NCBI GenBank assembly: GCA_002309585.1
Contig: DBXN01000114.1
Span: 1 to 23,546, forward strand
Reading direction: 5' to 3'
From: Verrucomicrobia bacterium UBA1211
GTDB lineage: Bacteria > Verrucomicrobiota > Kiritimatiellia > RFP12 > UBA1067
DNA length: 23,546 bases
Shown here: in pieces, positions 8,088 through 15,220 of the stretch
Layout of the letters: each line of letters opens with the position of its first letter
Position numbering within the stretch: the first letter of the stretch is position 1
Notes under the pieces: generated by a model
Databases searched by the model: none
What the model was told of the DNA's origin: nothing
Seen by the model: only the letters and a program-made list of their open reading frames with translations
Made by a program: the position numbers and the translations under genes

Positions 8088-10154
8088 TTACGGTTCCGAC
8101 AACTGGGCCGGCAGAGGATCCGACCCGCTCAACGGCAACAGATACCCACACCAAACCTTGCTTCCCGGAAGCCGTTCCGTCCGGGCGCCGTAGAGTTTTC
8201 CGTTCAGATCGAGCATCCCGACATCGGTCGGCGTATCCACCACCTTGAAGCTGGCGAGGTCAGGCGGACAGACCAGCGTGGCGATGGGATACTCCTTCGA
8301 GCGGTAGCACCCGAAAATGAAATACCCTCGCTCAAACGATGCCGTCTGGATCCCCAGAACGGTGTAACCGGTCTCCAGCACATACCGCTTCACAAACCGA
8401 AAATCGGGCGTGTAGGCGTAGATGTAGTTTTGCGTATGGGTCGGCGGCAACCCGCCCACCACATAGAACAATCCGTCACGATAGGTGATCCCGCCCGCAC
8501 CGTGCACCAGTTCCGGCACCTTCCACTTGTTCTTGAGCGACAGATCCTTTGTGGCATACGACCACACCTCGCTCACCGCGCCGGTTTCGTTGTTGAAAAG
8601 CCCCCGGTTGACCGCCACATACAGCGTGTCATTTACCACGCAGAGATCGCCCTGATGCTGCGGCTGGTCCGTTGCTGCGAGGACATGCCCCTCCAGATCG
8701 GTCTTCACAATCTTCCCGGTAAAAGGCCAATAGATGGCCGAACCGTCGGTGGCCGTCCCCTGCAGATGCCCCGCCGCATAGGTCCCGTCACAGATGATTG
8801 TCCCGGCGGGAAGCGGTTTGCAGGGCTTCATGAACGAACATTCCGTAAACACGACGCCCGTGCAGTCATCCTGGACAACCGGCTCGCGCTCTTCCCTTCC
8901 GTCCATATACCGGAGTTTGACATGCTCAAACCGGACATCATCCGCATGGCGCACGTAGAACCCGTAACCCGGAAGCATCTTCTTCCCGAACATCCGGTTC
9001 TCCGGATAGGCCTTCTCCACCTCCGGGATCGTCTCCCGCGCATTGGCGATCCGTCCCCCGCCCTTGACCGTCAGATCAAGATTCCGGAGGGTAATGTTCT
9101 GCGGCCGCATCCCCGGAACGCCCGTGATGGAGCTGGCGATCAGGCTCGCCCCGGCTTTGCAGGTCACATTCTCGATCAGCACATTCCTCAGCGAACTCTC
9201 AATCCCGTGTGTCTTGCGCTTTCCCAACCGGATGAAGATGGGGGTCTGCACGCCCGCCTCCATCGTGATGTCGTGGACATGGACCGCATCCATCACGCCG
9301 CCATCGACCATCTCCAGCGCGATGCCGGCCAAACCGGTAATCGAATCCGTCACCCCGGGCAGTCCGCGCCATTCGCGGATACGGGAGACACTGGCGGGCA
9401 CGAGCGTGCAGTGATGGACCCGGCAATTCTTGAATCCGCCGTGGCTGGCGGTCCCGAATTTGATGAAGTTACAGTTGGACGAAAGCCGGCAGTTCCGAAC
9501 CTCGATATCTTCGGGGATGAAATCGGGATTGTCGCTCTTCAGGCAGATCGCGTCGTCGTCCGAATCGACCGTGCAGTCCTCGATCAGGACCCGCTTCGCA
9601 TCGATGTCGAAGCCGTCGTTATTGAAATTCACGAGGCTGGAGATCGTGACCTTCCGCGCCAACACCCCCTCGCACTCCTTGAAGTAACAGGTCCAGCTGG
9701 CCGGATCCTTCAACGTCACCCCTTCCACGCGCACGTCCGAGCAACGGTAGAAAAAGGCGATCTTCCACCGGTTCGGCGCGCTCTCCGCGACAGTCGCGCC
9801 CCATCCCCGGCCATCAACCGTCCCCTCGCCCTCGAGCGCGACACCCTTGGCGTTCACCGCGCCCACCACCGCCTTGTGGCCGGTGTAGTCCAAATGGTTG
9901 GTGGACCCCAACAGCGTCGCCCCCCGGTCAAGATGGAGCGTAACGCCGTCCTTCAGGAAGATGCCGCCCGTCAGGTAGGTCCCTTCCGGGAGACGGATCG
10001 TCCCGCCACCCGCCGCAGACACACGGTCGATCTCTTTTTGGATCGTCTCCGTCACCATCGTCTTCCCATCGGCCGGCAGCTTCAGCACCGTCTCATCCGC
10101 CGCCGTTCCCGACAACGCGGCTATCGCCGCCAACATGATCCAAGCGCTTCTCAT
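8088..10154 (-). CDS. Secreted GH28-like beta-helix protein with C-terminal propeller-like region
   Basis: A 688-residue protein. The start at 10154 was chosen because it opens a good signal peptide (MRSAWIMLAAIAALSGTAADE) and has GGGAG upstream; the longer in-frame extension to 10457 is arginine-rich and overlaps the upstream esterase gene. Residues about 30-450 form a right-handed parallel beta-helix of glycoside hydrolase family 28 (polygalacturonase type). The NTD-like motif is NNDGFDID (D180), the DD motif is DSDDDAICLKS (199-201), and H238 in ASHGG is in the place of the GHG motif. Residues about 455-680 do not belong to GH28; repeated patterns such as VVNDTLYVAVNRGLF, ITYRDGLFYVVGGL and LDLNGKLYGA suggest a beta-propeller. 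A role in cleaving pectin-like or other uronic polysaccharides outside the cytoplasm is inferred. The 44-base gap to the beta-strand-repeat gene implies co-transcription. Confidence 0.82.
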   Translation of the reverse strand: MRSAWIMLAAIAALSGTAADETVLKLPADGKTMVTETIQKEIDRVSAAGGGTIRLPEGTYLTGGIFLKDGVTLHLDRGATLLGSTNHLDYTGHKAVVGAVNAKGVALEGEGTVDGRGWGATVAESAPNRWKIAFFYRCSDVRVEGVTLKDPASWTCYFKECEGVLARKVTISSLVNFNNDGFDIDAKRVLIEDCTVDSDDDAICLKSDNPDFIPEDIEVRNCRLSSNCNFIKFGTASHGGFKNCRVHHCTLVPASVSRIREWRGLPGVTDSITGLAGIALEMVDGGVMDAVHVHDITMEAGVQTPIFIRLGKRKTHGIESSLRNVLIENVTCKAGASLIASSITGVPGMRPQNITLRNLDLTVKGGGRIANARETIPEVEKAYPENRMFGKKMLPGYGFYVRHADDVRFEHVKLRYMDGREEREPVVQDDCTGVVFTECSFMKPCKPLPAGTIICDGTYAAGHLQGTATDGSAIYWPFTGKIVKTDLEGHVLAATDQPQHQGDLCVVNDTLYVAVNRGLFNNETGAVSEVWSYATKDLSLKNKWKVPELVHGAGGITYRDGLFYVVGGLPPTHTQNYIYAYTPDFRFVKRYVLETGYTVLGIQTASFERGYFIFGCYRSKEYPIATLVCPPDLASFKVVDTPTDVGMLDLNGKLYGARTERLPGSKVWCGYLLPLSGSDPLPAQLSEP

Positions 10155-10181
10155 TTCCAACACTCCCGCATCCCCATTCCG

Positions 10182-10245
10182 GTTGTTTCCAGTTGTTCTA
10201 GTTGTTCTAGAGTATCTAGACATGCTAGAAACGCTAGACGCCTCA
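10182..10245 (-). repeat. 9-bp tandem repeat between esterase and GH28 genes
   Basis: The gap between two secreted-enzyme genes holds a run of units with a strict 9-bp period. On the minus strand most units start with TAG and end in C (consensus TAGnnnnnC). Two adjacent units (10192-10200 and 10201-10209) are identical and the others diverge in the central five bases. A slightly longer 10-base unit starts the tract at 10182 on the plus strand. The repeat runs into the stop codon of the esterase (10243-10245). It is unlike a CRISPR array (units far too short). No function recognised. Confidence 0.7.
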
Positions 10246-12216
10246 CTCCTGTAACAGCTCCGTCCAATCGTAGACGCGCAACGCACCGTGGACCACATTC
10301 GCGAAGGGGCAGTACAGGGATTTCTCCACCATCTCCCGCCATGGAGGCGGCGGGGTAACCGCCTCGACCGACGCGACCAACCCCGAAGCGGTCGCCTTCG
10401 CATGAGCGGCGGCGATCGCCGCGCGGCCGACCGCGGCCACGCGCGGTACCACGCCAAAGCGCGTTTTCAGGAACGCGCAGCCGTCGGTGATCTCCTCCGC
10501 CCGAACCCCGATCAGCGATTTACCGAGCAGGTAGAATGAAACCGCAACCTCCTCATCCGGATTCGGCGCGTTATAAAACTTGTGTTTCTGCCCGCCGATC
10601 TCGCCCGTGGCGATCAGATCGAGCGCCATCACGGGATGGCCCGCATCCAGCGCCGCCCGAACTTGCGGCAACAGGGCGGTGCGCGCGGCATCCCCCACCA
10701 CCAGCACCGGCTCACCGGTCCGTTGCTTCGGCTCGAACACAACCCCAGGCAGCGTCAGCCCGTTCGGATAGGTGAAGCCAAGCCGCGTCACGGTTCCCCC
10801 GTCCGCCTCTTCCCGCGCCAACTCCTTCACCGCCACGCCTGTTTTGCCCGGTTCGGCGATGCCCGCATGGCAACGCACACAGGCGGCGCGTGCGTCCGGC
10901 GAGAGCGGTTTCCGATTTTTCAGAACCGCCGCAAGCTCCTCCTTCAGCACATCGTATCCCATCCGCTCGCCGGGAAGCGACAGCACCTTCCCGTCAGGGG
11001 TCACGTTGTAGGCGGGATTGTCCAACCCGTGATCGACCGCCCCGATTGAGAAGCCCTTGTCCAGCGCGCGGCAGGCCGCCACGTCAATCGGCAATGCCGT
11101 GCGGTCATCCATCAGCCAGCGGCGCATCCACTGTACCGATGAGGCGCGGGTGGACTCTTTCCAGCCGTGCGGTCCCGGCACATCCGTCATTCCGTAACGC
11201 TCCGAAAGACCGAACCGTTTGACCGTCTCCGAAACCACGCGATAGGTCTCCGTCGATCCGGCGAAGGGGAAGAAATCCGAATGGCAGCAATGCATCCGGA
11301 TCGGGAGCGGCGCGTTCATCAGCACGTATCCGGCATGGTTCAGTCCAAACGCCAGCTGGCCGAAGACATTCTGCTCCGCATCCTGGGGACCGCCCACCGC
11401 ACAGACCGCCCGCAGCGAACTCAGATAGCAGGAGGGCGCCGCCGCCTTGATCCGCGGCTCCAGCGCCATCATCAGCGAGGTCACGGTGCCTCCGCCCGAA
11501 TTGCCCATGTAACCGATGGCGTCCGCGCGGATATCGGGACGGGATTGGAGGTAATCGATCACGCGCATACCGTCCCAGATGCGGAACTTCGCCATGCTCC
11601 ACCCCAGCAGATCCCCTAACGCGCCCAACCGGTTATGTCCGCCGCAACTTCCCCATCCGCGGATCTGCATCCGCTCGCCCTGATCGAAAGGATCATAGAT
11701 CAGCGCCGCAAAGCCCTGCTTGACACCCTGCACGCACGCGCGCTGATATCCGTCCATCCCCTTCCCGTTCCCGCTGTGGCCGCAGGTCACAATGAACGCG
11801 GGATAAGGCGCTTTGGCCACCGTTTCGCCGGGCAGGTACAGCAGCGCGGTCACATGGACACCGGGCCAGCTTTCAAACAGAACCTTCTCGATCCGGTACC
11901 CCTCACGGTTCACGGTCTCCACCGTCTTCGCGTTCAGCGGACAGCGCGTGGCGGGGAACCCGCCCACCGCCTTGGTCATCTTCTCGCGGAGGGTACGTCC
12001 ATAGGCGAAAAAAGCCGCCTCATCGGTGAGCTTCGACCAGGCGGCGTCCGCCGCCCGGTCTGCCGCATCCAACGCGTTGGAGACACATTGATACGAAGCG
12101 AGCGTGGCCTGCGCGGGAAGCACCCGTTTCTCCAAAGCGGCCTTCACCCAATCCCCGTCGGCGTTTACACGAACCGCCAGACAAAACACACCCAAAACCA
12201 TTAACATTTTTTTCAT
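10243..12216 (-). CDS. Secreted alpha/beta-hydrolase, acetyl-xylan-esterase-like
   Basis: A 657-residue exported protein (signal peptide about residues 1-19). An alpha/beta-hydrolase domain spans about 100-375, with a nucleophile elbow GYMGNSGGGT (S240) and probable acid and base D314 (HSDFF) and H350 (GPHGW). The arrangement resembles the acetyl xylan esterase/dienelactone hydrolase group found in polysaccharide loci. Residues about 465-650 look like a second, degenerate hydrolase-like domain lacking the serine elbow. A single CVRCH (446-450) lies in the linker and fits the CXXCH haem-attachment consensus, but may be fortuitous. The likely job is deacylation of plant or algal polysaccharide before attack by the neighbouring GH28 protein; the substrate is inferred. 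The first ATG is used here; an in-frame ATG three codons later is possible. Confidence 0.82.
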   Translation of the reverse strand: MKKMLMVLGVFCLAVRVNADGDWVKAALEKRVLPAQATLASYQCVSNALDAADRAADAAWSKLTDEAAFFAYGRTLREKMTKAVGGFPATRCPLNAKTVETVNREGYRIEKVLFESWPGVHVTALLYLPGETVAKAPYPAFIVTCGHSGNGKGMDGYQRACVQGVKQGFAALIYDPFDQGERMQIRGWGSCGGHNRLGALGDLLGWSMAKFRIWDGMRVIDYLQSRPDIRADAIGYMGNSGGGTVTSLMMALEPRIKAAAPSCYLSSLRAVCAVGGPQDAEQNVFGQLAFGLNHAGYVLMNAPLPIRMHCCHSDFFPFAGSTETYRVVSETVKRFGLSERYGMTDVPGPHGWKESTRASSVQWMRRWLMDDRTALPIDVAACRALDKGFSIGAVDHGLDNPAYNVTPDGKVLSLPGERMGYDVLKEELAAVLKNRKPLSPDARAACVRCHAGIAEPGKTGVAVKELAREEADGGTVTRLGFTYPNGLTLPGVVFEPKQRTGEPVLVVGDAARTALLPQVRAALDAGHPVMALDLIATGEIGGQKHKFYNAPNPDEEVAVSFYLLGKSLIGVRAEEITDGCAFLKTRFGVVPRVAAVGRAAIAAAHAKATASGLVASVEAVTPPPPWREMVEKSLYCPFANVVHGALRVYDWTELLQE

Positions 12217-12223
12217 GACTGTG

Positions 12224-12252
12224 AAGATACCATCTTCCAGCCCTAATGTCCA
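12224..12252 (-). promoter_or_regulatory. Sigma70-type promoter candidate for esterase gene
   Basis: On the minus strand TGGACA (12247-12252) and TATCTT (12224-12229) are separated by 17 bases, matching 5/6 and 4/6 of the consensus. The -10 ends only 7 bases before the ATG at 12216, so transcription would begin at or almost at the start codon and the mRNA would be nearly leaderless. This marks the probable start of the polysaccharide block, separate from the pyrG unit that ends at 12293. Confidence 0.4.
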
Positions 12253-12292
12253 GCCTTCGGGCAGGGGAAAGCGAAATCGGAGTATCCGCCGC

Positions 12293-13897
12293 TTATGTCT
12301 TCAGCGCCGCGCGGACCAAACCCGCGAACAGCGGATGCGGGGCGGTCGGCCGGGATTTGAACTCCGGATGGAATTGCCCCGCGATGAAGTACGGATGATC
12401 CGGCAACTCGACGATCTCCACGAGTTTCCCGTCGGGTGAGGTGCCCGACACCGTCAGCCCGGCAGCCTCGATCGCCTTGCACAGATCGGTCCCGTAGGCG
12501 AACTCATAGCGGTGCCGGTGACGTTCCGAAATCTCCGGCGCCTTATACAACCGCGCCGCCAGCGTCCCCTTTCTGACCACGCACGGATAGGCCCCCAAGC
12601 GCATCGTGCCGCCTTTGGCGGTGATGCCCCGCTGCTCCTCCATCAAATCGATCACCGGATGGGCGGTCGCCTCGTCAAACTCAGTTGAATTCGCATCCGT
12701 CCAGCCAAGCACGTCGCGGGCGAATTCAATCACGGTGCACTGCATCCCAAGGCAGATGCCGAGGAAAGGCACCTTCTTCTCCCGCGCCCATCGGATCGCG
12801 GCGATCTTCCCGGCGACCCCTCGCGTACCGAATCCGCCCGGCACCAGGATACCGTCCGCCTCCGCCAGCAGTTTCGGGTTCTTCTCGACCTCCTCCGCCT
12901 CCAGACACTGCACATTCACCTTCGCGCGATAGGCCATGCCGGCGTGCTGAAGCGCCTCGTGCACACTCTTGTAGGCGTCCCGGATTGAAATGTACTTCCC
13001 GACCAAAGCGATGGTGCAACTCCGTTTCGGTTCGGTTGCCTTCTTCACCAACGAATCCCAAACCGTGTGCTTGATCGGCCAGACATCCAGCCGCAACTGG
13101 CGGAGCACCTGCTCATCCAAGCCCTGTTTCCGCAATTCGCGCGGGACCGCATAGACCGAATCGGTCACATCCTTCTCCTCGATCACGCACTCCCGCTTCA
13201 CATTACAGAACATCGCCAGTTTGTTGAGGTGTTCCTCGGGAATCGTCATCTCGGTCCGGCAAACCAGGATATCGGGGATGATACCGATCGCGCGGAGCTG
13301 ACCGACCGAATGCTGGGAGGGCTTGGTCTTCAGCTCCCCCGCCGCCTTCAGGTACGGCACCAGCGTCAGGTGGACGAAACAGGTGTTCTCGGTGCCCTCC
13401 TCGAAGCGGAACTGGCGCGCGGCCTCCAGAAACGGCAACGACTCGATGTCACCGGAGACACCGCCGATCTCGCACAAAACAATATCGCAATCGTGTTCGC
13501 CCGCCGAACGGATCGCCGCCTTGATCTCGTCCGTGATGTGCGGCACCACCTGGACCGTTCCGCCCAGATAGCCGCCGGCACGTTCCCGCGCCAGAACGGC
13601 GGAATAGATCCGACCCGAGGTGTAGTTGGATGCCTTGGAACAGGTGACCCCCGCGAAACGTTCATAGTGGCCGAGATCCAGATCGGTCTCCGCGCCGTCA
13701 TCGGTCACAAAGACCTCACCATGCTGATAGGGGCTCATCGTACCGGGATCGACATTGAGATAGGGATCGAGTTTCTGCATGAAGACCCGATATCCCCGGC
13801 TCTTGAGCAACAGCGCGAGTGACGCGCTCGTCACGCCCTTTCCGAGCGAACTCACCACCCCGCCGGTGATGAAAACGTACTTGATCGGTTTTTTCAT
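12293..13897 (-). CDS. pyrG: CTP synthase (glutamine hydrolysing)
   Basis: A complete 534-residue CTP synthase, the usual length for the family, converting UTP, ATP and glutamine to CTP in the cytoplasm. The amidoligase domain (about 1-270) opens with KYVFITGGVVSSLGKGVTSASLA, containing the P-loop, and includes YLNVDPGTMSPYQHGEVFV. The class I glutamine amidotransferase domain (about 295-530) has C382 in FLGICLGMQ and H510/E512 in QFHPEF. The start ATG is only 2 bases after the carA stop codon, and I see no Shine-Dalgarno sequence in the carA tail, so translation probably depends on carA. This places CTP synthase under the carA sigma54 promoter. No terminator with a U-run follows. Confidence 0.97.
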   Translation of the reverse strand: MKKPIKYVFITGGVVSSLGKGVTSASLALLLKSRGYRVFMQKLDPYLNVDPGTMSPYQHGEVFVTDDGAETDLDLGHYERFAGVTCSKASNYTSGRIYSAVLARERAGGYLGGTVQVVPHITDEIKAAIRSAGEHDCDIVLCEIGGVSGDIESLPFLEAARQFRFEEGTENTCFVHLTLVPYLKAAGELKTKPSQHSVGQLRAIGIIPDILVCRTEMTIPEEHLNKLAMFCNVKRECVIEEKDVTDSVYAVPRELRKQGLDEQVLRQLRLDVWPIKHTVWDSLVKKATEPKRSCTIALVGKYISIRDAYKSVHEALQHAGMAYRAKVNVQCLEAEEVEKNPKLLAEADGILVPGGFGTRGVAGKIAAIRWAREKKVPFLGICLGMQCTVIEFARDVLGWTDANSTEFDEATAHPVIDLMEEQRGITAKGGTMRLGAYPCVVRKGTLAARLYKAPEISERHRHRYEFAYGTDLCKAIEAAGLTVSGTSPDGKLVEIVELPDHPYFIAGQFHPEFKSRPTAPHPLFAGLVRAALKT

Positions 13898-13899
13898 AT

Positions 13900-15015
13900 T
13901 CAGATCATGGCTTTGAACTGGTCGAACAGATAAACGGAATCATGCGGACCGGGAGAGGCTTCGGGATGGTACTGCACCGAGAACGCCGGAAGGGTTTTGT
14001 GCCGCACACCCTCGATCGTCCCGTCGTTGAGATTGAGATGGGTCACCTCAAGGCACGCCGGCAACGACTCGACACCGACCGCGAAGTTGTGGTTCTGGCT
14101 GGTGATCTCGACCTTACCGGTCTCCAGCCGTTTCACCGGATGGTTACAGCCGTGATGCCCAAACCGGAGCCGACCGGTTTTCGCCCCGCAGGCGATCGCA
14201 AGCAGCTGGTGCCCCAGACAGATTCCCATGATCGGAACCTTCCCCAGCAACACCCGGATGTTCTCGACCGCATAGGTGACCGCCGCCGGGTCAGCCGGCC
14301 CGTTGGAAAGGAAAACCCCGTCCGGATGGTGCGCCAGAACCGCTTCGGCGGGTGTCGCGGCCGGCACAACCGTCACCTGGGCGAACGCCGCCAGATTGCG
14401 GAGAATATTCGTCTTCACCCCGAAATCGTAACAGACGATCCGCTTCGCGGACGCCGTTTCTGGATTGAACACATACGCCGTATCGCAGGTGACCTTCGCC
14501 GCGTAATCCTGTCCGTCAAGGCCTTCCCATGCCCGCGCCCGCGCAACCCCCTCCTCCGGCGAAACCGGCTCGTCCGAGACATGCAGATAGGCCCGCTGGC
14601 TGCCGTGATCGCGCAAATGAACCGTCAGCGCCCTCGTATCGACCGCCCGGATCCCCGGCACACCGTTCGCCTGGAGATAACCGTCCAGCGAACCGGTCGC
14701 GCGCCAGTTCGACGGTTCCGAGAGATCGTTCACCACCAGCCCGGAGAGAAAGAGTCCCCGCGATTCGACATCTTCGGGATTAACGCCATAGTTTCCAATC
14801 TCCGAAGCGGTCAGAACCACACACTGCCCCGCATAGGAGGGATCAGTAAGGATCTCTTGATACCCGCTCATACCGGTGTTGAAAACCGCCTCGCCCAACC
14901 GGTCAATCCGCGCGCCGAAAGGGACCCCGCGAAAGACCGCTCCATCCGCCAGCGCCAGAAACGCCCCGCGTGTCCGTTCCGCCTGCCACTTCGCCACAAA
15001 TTCCTGCTCATCCAT
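13900..15015 (-). CDS. carA: Carbamoyl-phosphate synthase small subunit
   Basis: A 371-residue glutaminase subunit that supplies ammonia from glutamine to CarB for carbamoyl phosphate, the precursor of pyrimidines and arginine. The N-terminal CPSase domain (about 15-150) contains EAVFNTGMSGYQEILTDPSY. The class I amidotransferase domain (about 190-370) carries C266 in GICLGHQ and H350/E352 in YHPEASPGPHDS. The start at 15015 (MDEQEF) fits the family's usual N-terminus; the upstream open frame is non-coding leader with promoter elements. A GGAG sequence (15026-15029) lies 10 bases before the ATG. carB is not next to it here; the following gene is pyrG. Expression is predicted from the sigma54 promoter at 15040-15056. 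Confidence 0.96.
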   Translation of the reverse strand: MDEQEFVAKWQAERTRGAFLALADGAVFRGVPFGARIDRLGEAVFNTGMSGYQEILTDPSYAGQCVVLTASEIGNYGVNPEDVESRGLFLSGLVVNDLSEPSNWRATGSLDGYLQANGVPGIRAVDTRALTVHLRDHGSQRAYLHVSDEPVSPEEGVARARAWEGLDGQDYAAKVTCDTAYVFNPETASAKRIVCYDFGVKTNILRNLAAFAQVTVVPAATPAEAVLAHHPDGVFLSNGPADPAAVTYAVENIRVLLGKVPIMGICLGHQLLAIACGAKTGRLRFGHHGCNHPVKRLETGKVEITSQNHNFAVGVESLPACLEVTHLNLNDGTIEGVRHKTLPAFSVQYHPEASPGPHDSVYLFDQFKAMI

Positions 15016-15039
15016 ATCCGCTTGACTCCAAACCGATAG

Positions 15040-15056
15040 AGCAAAGAACATGCCAA
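15040..15056 (-). promoter_or_regulatory. Sigma54 (-24/-12) promoter of carA-pyrG
   Basis: Minus-strand sequence TTGGCATGTTCTTTGCT matches the RpoN consensus TGGCAC-N5-TTGCW except for one base. The invariant GG (15053-15054) and GC (15041-15042) are separated by exactly 10 bases. Predicted transcription start is about 15029, the first base of the GGAG Shine-Dalgarno-like sequence, leaving a leader of about 14 bases. Confidence 0.85.
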
Positions 15057-15098
15057 TGGAATCCAAACGGCCAAACATCCCCTGACACGTATCCGGAC

Positions 15099-15115
15099 CC
15101 GACACATTTTGTAAA
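15099..15115. promoter_or_regulatory. ACA-N5-TGT activator site A upstream of carA
   Basis: Minus strand reads TTTACA-N5-TGTCGG, with one perfect half and a second half keeping only the TGT core. Its centre (15107) is about 53 bp upstream of the -24 GG, the same distance as the perfect palindrome has at glnN. A 6-bp inverted repeat (CCCGAC/GTCGGG, 15098-15122) surrounds it off-centre. Confidence 0.6.
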
Positions 15116-15129
15116 AGTCGGGTACGCAT

Positions 15130-15146
15130 TGAACAAAAGGTGTAAA
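15130..15146. promoter_or_regulatory. ACA-N5-TGT activator site B upstream of carA
   Basis: Plus strand reads TGAACA-N5-TGTAAA. The centre (15138) is exactly 31 bp from site A, so both lie on nearly the same helix face. The TGTAAA half overlaps the U-tract of the PurF-like terminator, so this AT-rich stretch may serve both functions. Confidence 0.5.
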
Positions 15147-15171
15147 AGCCCCCGCCCATGTGAGCGGGGGC
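15144..15171 (-). terminator. Intrinsic terminator after purF-like gene
   Basis: On the minus strand a perfect 8-bp stem GCCCCCGC/GCGGGGGC (15148-15171, 8-base loop) is followed directly by TTTT (15144-15147), and another TTTT comes a few bases later. This is a standard rho-independent terminator. It lies 50 bases after the stop of the PurF-like gene and insulates carA from it. Confidence 0.9.
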
Positions 15172-15192
15172 AGTTGAGGGTTGAGCGTTGAG
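15172..15192 (+). repeat. Heptad repeat (GGTTGAG type), 3 units
   Basis: Three contiguous 7-bp units that differ only at the first base (NGTTGAG). They lie between the PurF-like stop codon and its terminator. The same heptad family occurs in the opposite orientation on the other side of the PurF-like gene (16899-16926). Confidence 0.65.
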
Positions 15193-15220
15193 AAGCGGGA
15201 CGGGAGGCGGGCGGGGGGCT

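Noticed and set aside
10182..10245. Possible CRISPR array
   Set aside because: Units are only 9 bp with variable centres; there is no repeat-spacer structure and no cas gene.
8430..10358. Plus-strand open frame of 642 codons opposite the GH28 gene
   Set aside because: Antisense shadow; the minus strand gives a signal peptide and GH28 motifs.
10155..10457. N-terminal extension of the GH28 protein
   Set aside because: Arginine-rich out-of-frame reading of the esterase 3' end; the signal peptide begins at 10154.
12241..12262. Terminator after pyrG
   Set aside because: Only a 3-bp GCC/GGC stem and no U-run; too weak to call.
15098..15122. CCCGAC/GTCGGG inverted repeat as a separate operator or attenuator
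   Set aside because: Arms of only 6 bp around a 13-base loop, off-centre on activator site A; noted within that feature but not called independently.
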